Assembly: GCF_900188065.1 (NCBI RefSeq)
Contig: NZ_FZNQ01000002.1
Coordinates: 186,001-250,000 of the forward strand
DNA from: Halorubrum vacuolatum
GTDB lineage: Archaea > Halobacteriota > Halobacteria > Halobacteriales > Haloferacaceae
Direction of reading: 5' to 3'
DNA: 64,000 nt
The translations under genes were made by a program, and so were the position numbers. The notes beneath the pieces are model-generated. The model did not search any database, was not told the origin of the DNA, and was given only the letters and a program-made list of their open reading frames with translations. This document shows, one piece after another, positions 32,822 through 41,842 of the stretch; the stretch's first letter is position 1; each line of letters starts with the position of its first letter.

Positions 32822-33820
32822 TTAAAAGAGCGCGTCGCTCTCCCCAAGCAGCTGAGCCGGCCCGCCGACCCGCCAGACATCGGTATCGATACCGATCTCG
32901 TCGATCCGTGACCGAACGGCGTCGACGTGCGCTGGCTTGGTGTTTATATACACCGACGCGCCCGTGTCGGTCGAAAAGTAGACCGGGACGCCGCCCTCAC
33001 GGAGTTCGCGAACGGCGTTGAAAACGGCGATCGTTTCGGGTTGCCAGTAGACCCAGCCCGCCGGTCCGGTCATCGTCGTCGCGGTCAACGACAGGGAGTC
33101 GTGTTCGGCGAGTTTGAAGATTCGGTCGAACGAACCCGCCCGCAGCGCGTCCGTCATCTCGACGAGTTGGTCCTGTACGTGGGCCATCCGCGCGTCCATC
33201 ATGTGGCTCGCGGCGGCCTCCGCGTGGGCCTCCTCCGTCTCCTTATATGCAGGGACGTGTGCGGCGACGATCCGGAGGTCCTCCTCCGGATCGAACCCGT
33301 CCTCCCCGACCCCGACCTCCAGACGTCGTGAGCGGCAATCCGCGTCGTTGAGGCCGGCTTCGAGGAGTGAGTACGCGCCGGTGACCGCCCGGGCCGCCGA
33401 GGAAGAGCCGCGTCGAGCGATGGTCGAGACGTCGGGGAGGGAGGCGTCGAGTCCGGCCGCCTCCGCCAGCGCGAGTGCGGCCGCGGCGAACCCCGAAGAG
33501 GAGGATCCAAACCCGATGTTCGAGGGGAACGAGTTCTCGCTTTCCAGCCGCACGGCGTGATCGAACCCGGCGAGGTCGCGAACGTGGTCGACGACCGCCG
33601 CGATCCGTTCGGCGGCCCGTCCGTCCACCCGTTCATCGCCGATGACGTAGACGTCCTCGCGGGCGTCGGGCTGCCACTCGACCGTGGTCGTCGTCGCGGT
33701 CGGCGCGGTACAGACGCTGATGCTGTCGTGGTACGGGAATCGAAGCTCCGGATCACGCATCCCGTGGTACTTTACGAGCCCCTGGATCGGGTGGGCCTTT
33801 GCGGTCGCCTTGTCGGTCAT
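32822..33820 (-). CDS. mvaD: phosphomevalonate (diphosphomevalonate) decarboxylase
   Basis: 332 residues from MTDKATAKAHPIQGLVKYHG. GHMP-kinase fold: SENSFPSNIGFGSSSSGFAA (family GSSSSG P-loop-like loop), ARRGSSSAARAVTGAYSLLE and the C-terminal YFSTDTGASVYINT. Archaeal members such as HVO_1412 of Haloferax volcanii act on mevalonate 5-phosphate to give isopentenyl phosphate in the alternate mevalonate pathway (established for that protein), so this is likely the same reaction. The longer open frame to 34144 has no similarity and overlaps the ferredoxin gene. Confidence 0.93.
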   Translation of the reverse strand: MTDKATAKAHPIQGLVKYHGMRDPELRFPYHDSISVCTAPTATTTTVEWQPDAREDVYVIGDERVDGRAAERIAAVVDHVRDLAGFDHAVRLESENSFPSNIGFGSSSSGFAAAALALAEAAGLDASLPDVSTIARRGSSSAARAVTGAYSLLEAGLNDADCRSRRLEVGVGEDGFDPEEDLRIVAAHVPAYKETEEAHAEAAASHMMDARMAHVQDQLVEMTDALRAGSFDRIFKLAEHDSLSLTATTMTGPAGWVYWQPETIAVFNAVRELREGGVPVYFSTDTGASVYINTKPAHVDAVRSRIDEIGIDTDVWRVGGPAQLLGESDALF

Positions 33821-33973
33821 TACTCCCGAAAGCGGCCGGCGGGGGATTAGTCGTTGCGATGGCGCGCGCCGGACCGGAAGTCGTCGTTTCCACTTTGGGT
33901 ACCAACCGGAGGCGACCAATCCGACCGCACTGATGGGGCAACGCTTTTGCGCCGGCGACGGGAATCCCGGACA

Positions 33974-34300
33974 ATGACCGAATATACCGTCGAGTTCGTC
34001 AGGACGGGAGAGACCATCGAGGTGTCGGACACCGAGACGATCCTCGGCCCGTGCATCGAGGAGGGGATCGCCCAGGAGTACTCCTGTCGCGTCGGCATGT
34101 GTCTCGCCTGCTCCGCGGAGATCGTCGAGGGTGAGGTGACGCAACCGGCCGCACGGGGCCTGACCGAGGAGGAGGCCGAACGCTTCGCGCTCACCTGTAT
34201 GGCCCGACCGCAGTCGGATCTCAGGCTCGACCGCGGGGTCTATCCGCCGAGCATCGAGGACGACACCGCATCCGAGGACGCCGCGGCTGCGGACGATTAG
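33974..34300 (+). CDS. plant-type 2Fe-2S ferredoxin
   Basis: 108 residues. Cluster ligands Cys38, Cys43, Cys46 (YSCRVGMCLACSAE) and Cys75 (ALTCMARP), the CxxxxCxxC...C pattern of plant-type ferredoxins. It lacks the long acidic insertion of the main halobacterial ferredoxin, so it is a second-type one. Electron carrier to an unknown reductase partner; acidic C-terminal tail. Divergent from mvaD. Confidence 0.93.
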   Translation: MTEYTVEFVRTGETIEVSDTETILGPCIEEGIAQEYSCRVGMCLACSAEIVEGEVTQPAARGLTEEEAERFALTCMARPQSDLRLDRGVYPPSIEDDTASEDAAAADD

Positions 34301-34322
34301 GTTGCTTTTTTATGACCCGGTA

Positions 34323-34646
34323 TCAGCCGTCCGGAGCGTCATCCCAGTCGGACCACTCGAGTTCGAGCGCCAGTTCCTCGAACCGTGGCCCCTTCTCGAT
34401 TTCACCGCTCTCCGGGTCCCACTCGATGTAACCGGCCGCATCGAGCTTGGGTAGATGTATCTCCCGGAGCTCGGCTTCGACCTCGGCCGGGCTCGTTCCA
34501 CGGGTCGAGAGGTCGCTCTCCTCCGCCACGGTTCCCTCGTATATCCCCGCGAGGATCCGGATCGTCCGTTCGTCCACCGGCACCTCGTCCGTGGGCGGAC
34601 CGGACCCGTTCGCCGCGAGGCGATCCCGATCATGCGTGTGCGACAT
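34323..34646 (-). CDS. winged-helix transcription-regulator-like protein
   Basis: 107 residues. DERTIRILAGIYEG, SPAEVEAELREIHLPKLDAAGYIEWDPESG is the helix-turn-helix and wing of the haloarchaeal PadR/DUF7344-like winged-helix group, in which the last helix of the wing domain is followed by a short acidic tail. N-terminal 25 residues are disordered. Convergent with the ferredoxin gene. Confidence 0.75.
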   Translation of the reverse strand: MSHTHDRDRLAANGSGPPTDEVPVDERTIRILAGIYEGTVAEESDLSTRGTSPAEVEAELREIHLPKLDAAGYIEWDPESGEIEKGPRFEELALELEWSDWDDAPDG

Positions 34647-34812
34647 TATATCACAGCATCCGTGCTCAAGGATACTAAACGTATCCCCGCATCGTTACAG
34701 AGCGACGCAAACGCACGCCCATATCGCGACGAAACCGATATCCCTCCGGCTCGCCGACGGGCTACTGACGTGGTCTCGACCCGAACGGTATCGACTGCGA
34801 GGAGCGTGTGAC

Positions 34813-35337
34813 GTGGAGCCGCTTGAGCCGACCGACGATCTGCTCGAATCGTTGTACGTCGTGAACAAGGTCGCAAAACAGCTCGCCGACGAGGCGACCG
34901 TCGCCTACGAGCGAGACGATGTGACCCGGAGCAACCGCTGTTCGGCCCGGAAGGAGGCCCTTTATCGGACGAAGACGACCGTCTTGACTCGCGTGGTCGC
35001 ATACGACCCGACACGCGTGACCGGGGAGTACCACGCGATAAACGGCGATCCGTGGCTCCACCTCACCGTCGATGGGTGGCACTTCCACCAGCCGCCGCGG
35101 GCGATCGGCGAGGCGCTCACGGATCGGATCGAGGTGAAAAACACCGAGTCGACGCCCCGGGAAGCCCCGTACGTCCGCGATGCGACCGTGAAGCGTTCCG
35201 ACCGTTCGCTCGAACGGGCGCTCATCCATTTGGCCGCCCACGGCGTCAACGCGAACGATCATCTCCCAGCGCCGACGATCAGCGGGACCGACGACCGACT
35301 CGTCGACGTCCGCTGGGCGTGTCTTCGGGGCCGCTGA
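34813..35337 (+). CDS. uncharacterised haloarchaeal protein
   Basis: 174 residues from the GTG at 34813; the frame is open far upstream but has no other good start. Helical N-terminal part (DDLLESLYVVNKVAKQLADEATVAYER ... SARKEALYRTKTTVLTRVV) then a beta region with HLTVDGWHFHQPP and a C-terminal helix with HLAAHGVNANDHLP. No catalytic motif recognised. An acggtatcg box 22-26 bases upstream supports this start weakly. Confidence 0.65.
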   Translation: MEPLEPTDDLLESLYVVNKVAKQLADEATVAYERDDVTRSNRCSARKEALYRTKTTVLTRVVAYDPTRVTGEYHAINGDPWLHLTVDGWHFHQPPRAIGEALTDRIEVKNTESTPREAPYVRDATVKRSDRSLERALIHLAAHGVNANDHLPAPTISGTDDRLVDVRWACLRGR

Positions 35338-35383
35338 CCGACCGCCGACGATCCGAACGGTCGGAACAAACGCGGGCCGGTCT

Positions 35384-35393
35384 GATATATAAG
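35384..35393 (+). promoter_or_regulatory. TATA box of the ASCH-domain gene
   Basis: GATATATAAG, about 30 bases before the ATG at 35418. Confidence 0.6.
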
Positions 35394-35417
35394 TGGTTCC
35401 GACCCCAAAGGACGCAT

Positions 35418-35732
35418 ATGTCCACGCTCGATCCCGATACGTTGTTGCCAAACGAGCACGTCAAGGAGGCCGCCGTCCGCGGGGAGATCACCCAGTTGCA
35501 TCGCGGGAACCGCTATGCCGATCCGGGCGACACCTTCGAGGTCGACGGCATCACCTTCGAGATCACCGACGTCGCGGAACGAACGCTGGGCGAGATGACC
35601 GACGCCGACGCCCGCCGCGAGGGATCACCCTCGCTGGAGGCGTATAAAGAACGGATGGTCCGCGTCCACGGTGGGAACTTCGAGTGGGACGACGATGCCA
35701 CGGTCGTTCGCCATCAGTTCGAACAACGATAA
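35418..35732 (+). CDS. ASCH-domain protein
   Basis: 104 residues. Small beta-barrel with the ASCH core: EITQLHRGNRYADPGDTFEVDGITFEITDVAERTLG, EMTDADARREGSPSLEAYKE and VRVHGGNFEWDDDATVVRHQF. Related to PUA domains, so an RNA-binding role is likely in the family, but the ligand is unknown. Start chosen by TATA spacing and by the family length. Confidence 0.85.
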   Translation: MSTLDPDTLLPNEHVKEAAVRGEITQLHRGNRYADPGDTFEVDGITFEITDVAERTLGEMTDADARREGSPSLEAYKERMVRVHGGNFEWDDDATVVRHQFEQR

Positions 35733-35937
35733 GCCGAACGAGAACCACGGAATCCCCCTCCAGCGACCGCGGGAGTGTCGCTACCGACCACGGGAGTCTC
35801 GCCGCCGATCGCAGGAGCCGTCAACGCCTGCAGCAGCGCCACCGATCGCACGGAGAAGGTCACCGATGGTCGCGGGACCCGGCTTTGGAGTTCCGCCACC
35901 CCGATCGTTTTTATCATTCGCTGGTCAACCATCGACC

Positions 35938-36090
35938 ATGCCACAGATACATCTCGACGAGGAGACGGTCGCACGTCTCGATGCGCTCCGGATCGACGAT
36001 GAGGAGTACGACGAACTGATCAACGAGCTCATCAACATCTATGAGGCGGGCGAGCTGGCGTTGTTTCGCAGCGGCGACGCCGCCGAATGA
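35938..36090 (+). CDS. small antitoxin-like (VapB/RHH-type) protein
   Basis: 50 residues, MPQIHLDEETVARLDALRID with EEYDELINELINIYEAGEL. It begins like the ribbon-helix-helix N-terminus of short haloarchaeal antitoxin-like proteins. No toxin gene lies beside it (the neighbours are DUF5799 convergent and ASCH upstream), so a solo regulator is also possible. A TTTTTATCA box about 28 bases upstream supports the start. Confidence 0.65.
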   Translation: MPQIHLDEETVARLDALRIDDEEYDELINELINIYEAGELALFRSGDAAE

Positions 36091-36141
36091 GGGCGGAGGG
36101 AGCGGCCAACTGACGTGACCGGAAAATACTCCACCGGTCGG

Positions 36142-36597
36142 TTACTCCTGGTAGGCGATCCTGACCTGCTCCCACCGACCGGTATCCTCCAGATGCGCCT
36201 GTAGCCGATCGGCGTACTCCTGAACGAGCGCCTCGGCGGCTTCGAGTTCCTCGTCGTCCGAACCACCGGCGTCGCCGCCGATCCCGAGCGCCCCTTTGAT
36301 CGCTCCGAGAATCCCGCCGCCAGATCCGTTATTCGAACCACCCGCCGATCCTGCGCCGCCCATCGCGGCCATGCCGGATCGGACGTTTTCGAGCTCGGGC
36401 ATGATCGCCGGGAGATTCGAGGTGTCGGCCACGATACGGGCCCGCTCCGGATCGTCGGCGTGCTCGATCTCGAACTCCGCGGCGGTCATGATCAGGCCCC
36501 ACTCCTGCGTCGAGAAGCGTGAGGACATCACGCGGTCGGTGAACTCCTGGTCCACCGTCATACGGTCCCCCACGATCGCGTCGGTCCAATCGCTCAT
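36142..36597 (-). CDS. DUF5799-family haloarchaeal protein
   Basis: 151 residues from MSDWTDAIVGDRMTVDQEF, matching the recalled start of DUF5799. Contains RVMSSRFSTQEWGLIMTAAEFEIEH, a glycine-rich middle (GGAGSAGGSNNGSGGGILGAIKG) and a C-terminal helix (EALVQEYADRLQAHLEDTGRW). Haloarchaea-specific, function unknown. A promoter upstream is not clear. Confidence 0.8.
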   Translation of the reverse strand: MSDWTDAIVGDRMTVDQEFTDRVMSSRFSTQEWGLIMTAAEFEIEHADDPERARIVADTSNLPAIMPELENVRSGMAAMGGAGSAGGSNNGSGGGILGAIKGALGIGGDAGGSDDEELEAAEALVQEYADRLQAHLEDTGRWEQVRIAYQE

Positions 36598-36680
36598 GGA
36601 CGGTGTTCGTGAACGACTCTTAAAAGCTCCATCCAATCCGTTCGCGGTCGACCCGGACGGAGGTCCCGTGAGATTCCCGT

Positions 36681-37169
36681 TCAGAGCTCGACGCCGGAGG
36701 GAATGAGGCTGTGTTCACGCAACAGGTTTCCCTCGTGGTCGTACACGAGGAACGTTTCCTTCTCGTAGTTCAGGAGTCGCTCGCCATCGATGTCGACCTC
36801 GATGTGATAGCGTGCCTCGCCGTCGCCGGCGTTTCCGTGTCGTCGCGCCGCCTGAATGAACGCGAAGACGTCGGTGGCGTTCTCGTTGAGTTCGAGGATG
36901 AAATCCCCCGTGTACCGGTTGGTTACCCCGACGACGCCCCCGACCGTGTCTCGGTCGGCGGCGATTGGCCGGTCCTCGGCGTCCGAAAGCGGCTCGCGTA
37001 GCCGGAAGGCGACGTCGAGCTCACCGGCCGAAAGAAGCTCCCCATCGGCGGTCGAGAGTCGATCACGGAGAAGTCCCTCCGGACCGTGGAAGTCGATCCG
37101 GACGAGCGGGACCGGCGGGTCGGCGTCCCCGACGCCCTCGACGCTCAACTCGAAATAGTCGCGGCGCAT
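36681..37169 (-). CDS. DUF5793-family haloarchaeal protein
   Basis: 162 residues from MRRDYFELSVEG. All-beta N-terminal region with a repeated strand pattern (VPLVRIDFHGPEG, ELLSAGELDVAFRLREPL, GVTNRYTGDFILELNENATDVFAFIQAARRHG) and a final VDIDGERLLNYEKETFLVYDHEG. Family identification is from memory. Function unknown. Follows the DUF5799 gene upstream in the genome on the same strand, 83 bases apart, possibly co-transcribed. Confidence 0.8.
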   Translation of the reverse strand: MRRDYFELSVEGVGDADPPVPLVRIDFHGPEGLLRDRLSTADGELLSAGELDVAFRLREPLSDAEDRPIAADRDTVGGVVGVTNRYTGDFILELNENATDVFAFIQAARRHGNAGDGEARYHIEVDIDGERLLNYEKETFLVYDHEGNLLREHSLIPSGVEL

Positions 37170-37346
37170 CTCGTAGACGGGTATTGCCGGTGTGGACCTA
37201 TCAACCTGACGTTGAGCCGGTATAAAAGCCAGCCCGGTGCTGGACCACCTGCATGCCAGCCCGATCATGAACCCGCACGGACACCGCGTCTCACCCGGCA
37301 CGGGGTCCTCGGGGCTTTTTATCGGTTGCGGCCATCGGAACCCGGT

Positions 37347-37877
37347 ATGGTCTGGGTCCGATCGGAGTACGCCGGTGAACTCGCCGTCGTTTCGGCGTGG
37401 CTGGCGGCGCTTATCCCGTGGAACGTCACGTATTCGACGGCCGAGGGCATCGGCGGTGTCCTTTACATTCGCTTCGTCTTCGCGGAGTTCGTCTACTTCA
37501 GCGACCTCGAGATCGACGGGCGAAGCTTCGAGTTCCTCTCGATCAGACGGGCGGTCGTCCAGCAGACGGGCGAGTTCGTCTTTCTCGCCTACCTGATGTG
37601 GGTACTCGGCGCGGTGCTCATCGCCGCGGCGGTCGTCTTATCGATCGTCTATTATTTCCGTGAAACGCGGGTCGAGGCCGGTCCGATAGATCCCGTTCGG
37701 GCGATGGGGGCGCTCCTTTGCGGGTCCGGACTCGTCCTCGTCGTCGCGAACTATCTCATCGTGACACGGGGGATCCCGGGCGTACCGATCCCGATCGGCA
37801 CCCTGTTGATACTCGTCCTCGGTGGCATGCTGTTGACGGCCGACCGCGTCACGGAGCCGGAAACCGAGCCGTCGTGA
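37347..37877 (+). CDS. uncharacterised haloarchaeal membrane protein
   Basis: 176 residues from MVWVRSEYAGELAV. Four hydrophobic stretches: an N-terminal VVSAWLAALIPWNV, AYLMWVLGAVLIAAAVVLSIVYYF, AMGALLCGSGLVLVVANYLIV and IPIGTLLILVLGGMLLTA, with a soluble loop between the first and second. No catalytic motif. CTTTTTATCGG, about 30 bases upstream, gives the promoter. Confidence 0.8.
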   Translation: MVWVRSEYAGELAVVSAWLAALIPWNVTYSTAEGIGGVLYIRFVFAEFVYFSDLEIDGRSFEFLSIRRAVVQQTGEFVFLAYLMWVLGAVLIAAAVVLSIVYYFRETRVEAGPIDPVRAMGALLCGSGLVLVVANYLIVTRGIPGVPIPIGTLLILVLGGMLLTADRVTEPETEPS

Positions 37878-37958
37878 GTCGAGCGGACCGGATGAGACAC
37901 GTTCGACGGGCCGTCGCCCGTCCGTTCCGATTTCCAACGGTGATAGCTGCGGAAGCGC

Positions 37959-37965
37959 ATTTAAG
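37959..37965 (+). promoter_or_regulatory. TATA box of the pilB-like gene
   Basis: ATTTAAG about 25 bases before the GTG at 37984 and 34 before the ATG at 37993; it favours the GTG start. Confidence 0.55.
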
Positions 37966-37983
37966 TCATGGTGGTGTTATACT

Positions 37984-39705
37984 GTGAATACGATGGCGGG
38001 CGACGCTTCAAGAAACGGGATGGACGGGTCCGTCGATGGGTTCCGAGACCGTCTCGTCAATACGTGGGATATGCTGGTCGGATCCAACATCGACGTCCGC
38101 CCGTTCCGGCCCGGCGAGGACGGACCACTGGCGTCGTTCACCGTTCCGGCTGGGGAACGGGAGGTCGAACGATACTGGGTAAACGCCCCGTACGCGTACG
38201 TCGTGATCACCTACGACGATGAACGAAGTGAACACCGGTATTACGCGGTCGAACCGGCGCTCGATACCTTCGAGCGGTCGCTTCTGGATCGGGTGAGCGA
38301 CGACATTCGGGACCCACTGTTGTACCGCGAAGGGGCCGGACAAACCGACGAGGAAACGCTTCGAACGGAGGTAGAGACGCTTCTCGAGGAGTATGGTGTG
38401 GAGGTCGGGATGGACACGTTCCACACGCTGGTCTATTACTTGTATCGCGACTTCCGGGGCTTCGGAAAGATCGACCCACTGCTTCACGACCCGCGGATCG
38501 AGGACATCTCCTGTGACGGGTATGACCTCCCGATCTTCGTCTATCACGACACCTACTCCGACGTCGAGACGAGCGTCTCCTTCAGCGAGCGCGAGCTCGA
38601 CAGCTACGTCATTCGGCTCGCTCAGCAGTCTGGCCGGCACGTCTCGGTCGGCGATCCGATCGTCGAGACGACGTTATCGGACGGCTCACGGGCCGAACTC
38701 GCGCTCGGAAGGGAGGTGACCCCGCGCGGTTCCGCGTTCACCATCCGACAGTACGCCGACGACCCGTTTACGCCGATCGACCTCATCGACTACGGGACGT
38801 TTTCGGTCGAACAGATGGCGTACTTCTGGCTCTGTATCGAACACAACAAGAGCCTCATCTTCGCCGGCGGGACCGCCTCCGGAAAGACGACCTCGATGAA
38901 CGCGGTTTCGATGTTTATCCCGCCGCGCGCGAAGGTGCTCACCATCGAGGACACCCGCGAGCTGTCGTTGTATCACGACAACTGGCTCTCCTCGATCACC
39001 CGCGAGCGGCTTCACGAGAGCGCCGACATCGACATGTACGACCTCCTGCGATCCGCGCTGCGACATCGCCCGGAGTACATCATCGTCGGTGAGGTTCGCG
39101 GTGAGGAGGCCGTCACCCTCTTTCAGGCCATGAACACCGGCCACACGACGTTCTCGACGATGCACGCGGACTCGATCGAGACCGTGATCAACCGGCTGGA
39201 GAACGACCCGATCAACGTCCCCCGAGCGATGGTTCAGTCGCTGGATATGCTCTCGATTCAGACGCTCGCTCGGATCGGCGGGGATCGGGCCAGGCGGGCG
39301 AAGGTGATAGGCGAGATCGGGAGCATCGATCAGCGGACTGGCGAGCTCGATTACTCCTCGGCGTTCAAATGGGAGGCGGACGCGGATCGATTCCGACGCA
39401 ACGACTCACGGCTCATGGAGGAGATCAAGACCGAGCGGGGATGGACGCGCGCGGAGCTGTTGCGTGAGATCCGCCGTCGGGAACGCTTCCTCGATCTCTT
39501 AGGCCGACTCGGCGTGAACGACTATCGGCAGTTCACCGCGCTGGTGAACGAGTACTACGCGGATCCCGAACGGGCAATGGATCGGATCGAAACACGGGCC
39601 AACGAGGCGGACGTCGATACGGCCTCGGCACCATCCGTCGACGTCGATGTCGAGACTGCCGCCGCTGGTGTCGCCAATACCGCGGCCGTCGACGAGACGG
39701 AATGA
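37984..39705 (+). CDS. type IV pilus assembly ATPase (PilB/ArlI family)
   Basis: 573 residues from GTG (ATG at 37993 is the alternative). Type II/IV secretion ATPase: N-terminal YYLYRDFRGFGKIDPLLHDP, Walker A GGTASGKTT (about residues 294-302), the Asp box LTIEDTRELSL, Walker B IIVGEVRGEEA and the His box GHTTFSTMHADS. ATPases of this family drive pilin assembly. It overlaps the PilC gene by ATGA, so a two-gene PilB-PilC module, comparable to the Haloferax PilB3-PilC3 pair. No pilin gene or prepilin peptidase is next to it. Confidence 0.93.
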   Translation: MNTMAGDASRNGMDGSVDGFRDRLVNTWDMLVGSNIDVRPFRPGEDGPLASFTVPAGEREVERYWVNAPYAYVVITYDDERSEHRYYAVEPALDTFERSLLDRVSDDIRDPLLYREGAGQTDEETLRTEVETLLEEYGVEVGMDTFHTLVYYLYRDFRGFGKIDPLLHDPRIEDISCDGYDLPIFVYHDTYSDVETSVSFSERELDSYVIRLAQQSGRHVSVGDPIVETTLSDGSRAELALGREVTPRGSAFTIRQYADDPFTPIDLIDYGTFSVEQMAYFWLCIEHNKSLIFAGGTASGKTTSMNAVSMFIPPRAKVLTIEDTRELSLYHDNWLSSITRERLHESADIDMYDLLRSALRHRPEYIIVGEVRGEEAVTLFQAMNTGHTTFSTMHADSIETVINRLENDPINVPRAMVQSLDMLSIQTLARIGGDRARRAKVIGEIGSIDQRTGELDYSSAFKWEADADRFRRNDSRLMEEIKTERGWTRAELLREIRRRERFLDLLGRLGVNDYRQFTALVNEYYADPERAMDRIETRANEADVDTASAPSVDVDVETAAAGVANTAAVDETE

Positions 39706-41792
39706 TCCGGCACCTTCCGCTCGCCGTCGCCGTGCTGTGCTGTATTCTCTTAGCAGCGGGGCTCGTGAGCAGACGCGTCGACCTGTTTATCACTCGCATT
39801 TCGCTCCGGTTATTCGGCGAGTACGTCGCGGGGGATGAAACGCGGCGGGAACGCCAGCGCCAGCTGCTTCGAGCCGCCCATGTTAGCGGCACACATCGCG
39901 TCTATGCCTCGAAGACCTTGCTGTATGCGGGTATCTTCCTGTTCGTGGGCTCCGTCGTCGGCGTGTATCTCGGTGGACCGCTGGTGCTTCTGATCGAGGC
40001 CGTCGGCGAGGAGGTCACGCTGACGCTTCCCCCGTCGCTCGCGTTTCTCACGGTCTTGAACGACCTCCCTGATGCGAGCTTCGCCGAGTTGCTTGTGGTA
40101 TATCTGCTGTCGTCAGTAACGCTTGGGGCCGCCGTCGCAGTCGGTACCTATTACGCACGCTGGGAGCTGCTCTCCCAGCGGGCCGCCGCCCGAGCGTCAC
40201 AGATCGACGCCACCCTCCCGCGGACCGTCGCGTTCATCTACGCACTCTCGCGGTCGGGAATGGCGTTTCCCGCGGTGATGAACACCCTCGCCAAACACGA
40301 GGAGGTCTACGGCGAGGCGGCCTCGGAGCTGGCGGTTGCGGTTCGTGACATGAATGCGTTCGGGACGGATGCGCTCACCGCGCTCCAACGGACCGCCAAG
40401 CGGACGCCGAGCGAGGACCTCTCTGAGTTCTCGGAGAACCTCGCTGCCGTCCTCGGGTCGGGACAGTCGCTTTCGCGGTTTCTCCGTGCCCAGTACGAGC
40501 GGTATCAGGCGGAAGCCGAGTCGAAACAGGAGCAGTATCTCGAGTTGCTCTCCACGTTCGCGGAGGCGTACGTCACCGTGTTCGTCGCGGGACCGCTTTT
40601 TTTCATCACCATTCTCGTCGTGATCGGGCTCGTTCTGGAGGACACCCTCGCGCTGTTGCGCGTCATGGTGTATCTCGCGATCCCGCTCGCGACGTTCGGC
40701 TTCGTCGTGTACGTCGACAGCGTTACCGGCGGCCCCGGCAGCTCGAAGACGGTCACCCTCGAGGAGCAAGCGACGGACGAACGCACGGTCGGCGTCACCG
40801 ACGGTGGCTCAGTACGTGAGGGCGCCGTCGATGGACAGTGGGAGACGAACAAAGAACGGCTTGCGGCCCACGACCGGCTCCGGTCGGCGCTTGATTGGGT
40901 GGCCGCTCCCGTCGACCACGTGCTCAGAAACCCCGCCTCGACGGCGGTGATCACCGTGCCCATCGCGGTGATCTGGATCGGGCTCACGGCGTTTCCGGTG
41001 ACGATCGGTTCGCCGACACGAATGATCGCGCAAGTCGACGGGGCGATCATAGGGGGCGTGGCCTTCGTGCTGCTCGGCTATGCGGTCGTGTACGAGATCG
41101 ACAAGCGCCGCACGAGGAAGCTTGAGGTCGAAATCCCGGACTTCCTCGACCGCTTCGCGCGCATCAACGAGGCGGGGACGTCGATCGTCGGGAGCCTTCG
41201 TCGTGTCGCTGGCTCCGATCTCGGCGCGCTTACCCCGGAGCTTCGCCGGACCGAGCGCGACGTGAACTGGGGCGCCGACGTCACGACCGCGTTCCACCGA
41301 ACCGCCCGACGCGTGCGGTCCTCGACGCTCACGCGGGCGGTGGCGCTGATCACCAACTCGATGCAGGCCAGCGGGGATATCGGCCCAGTGCTTCGGATCG
41401 CGGCCGATGAGACCCGGGCGACGGAGCGGCTCCGGCGCGAGCGAAAGCAGGTCATGTTGACCTACCTCATCGTCATCTACCTCTCGTTTCTCGTCTTTTT
41501 GGGGATCATCGCGGCGCTTACCGTGTCGTTCATCCCGGCCATCGAGGGGGCGAACATCGGCGCAACGGGCGACGTGAGCCCGGACGGGATCGCCGGCATC
41601 GGCGGCGACGGCTTCGAGGACATCGACGTCTTCGAGTACGAGCTGATATTCTTCCATGCCTCCGTGATCCAGGCGATCTGTTCGGGACTCGTCGCCGGTC
41701 AGCTGGGGGAGGGATCCGTTCGTGACGGCGTCAAACACGCGGTGATCCTCCTCGCGATAACGGGGATCGCGTTCGTCCTGATGGGACTGTGA
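39702..41792 (+). CDS. type IV pilus membrane platform protein (PilC/TadC family)
   Basis: 696 residues with two T2SSF-type domains: the first around SQIDATLPRTVAFIYALSRSGM and the second around EIPDFLDRFARINEAGTSIV, each followed by a membrane helix pair. In all about nine helices. It anchors the PilB ATPase at the cytoplasmic membrane. A soluble, acidic 60-residue linker divides the halves. Overlaps pilB by four bases and is followed by a methyltransferase whose own promoter lies in between. Confidence 0.93.
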   Translation: MIRHLPLAVAVLCCILLAAGLVSRRVDLFITRISLRLFGEYVAGDETRRERQRQLLRAAHVSGTHRVYASKTLLYAGIFLFVGSVVGVYLGGPLVLLIEAVGEEVTLTLPPSLAFLTVLNDLPDASFAELLVVYLLSSVTLGAAVAVGTYYARWELLSQRAAARASQIDATLPRTVAFIYALSRSGMAFPAVMNTLAKHEEVYGEAASELAVAVRDMNAFGTDALTALQRTAKRTPSEDLSEFSENLAAVLGSGQSLSRFLRAQYERYQAEAESKQEQYLELLSTFAEAYVTVFVAGPLFFITILVVIGLVLEDTLALLRVMVYLAIPLATFGFVVYVDSVTGGPGSSKTVTLEEQATDERTVGVTDGGSVREGAVDGQWETNKERLAAHDRLRSALDWVAAPVDHVLRNPASTAVITVPIAVIWIGLTAFPVTIGSPTRMIAQVDGAIIGGVAFVLLGYAVVYEIDKRRTRKLEVEIPDFLDRFARINEAGTSIVGSLRRVAGSDLGALTPELRRTERDVNWGADVTTAFHRTARRVRSSTLTRAVALITNSMQASGDIGPVLRIAADETRATERLRRERKQVMLTYLIVIYLSFLVFLGIIAALTVSFIPAIEGANIGATGDVSPDGIAGIGGDGFEDIDVFEYELIFFHASVIQAICSGLVAGQLGEGSVRDGVKHAVILLAITGIAFVLMGL

Positions 41793-41842
41793 CCGGCGAG
41801 ACCGAGGAACGGGATTATCAACGGCCCCGACGAGACGGGAAC

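Noticed and set aside
34447-34812. Upstream extension of the 34813 gene
   Set aside because: It overlaps the opposite-strand winged-helix gene and reads as shadow translation; the GTG at 34813 is preferred.
35938-36090. Toxin-antitoxin pair
   Set aside because: No toxin-like gene (PIN, RelE or MazF type) is adjacent; only the antitoxin-like small protein is present.
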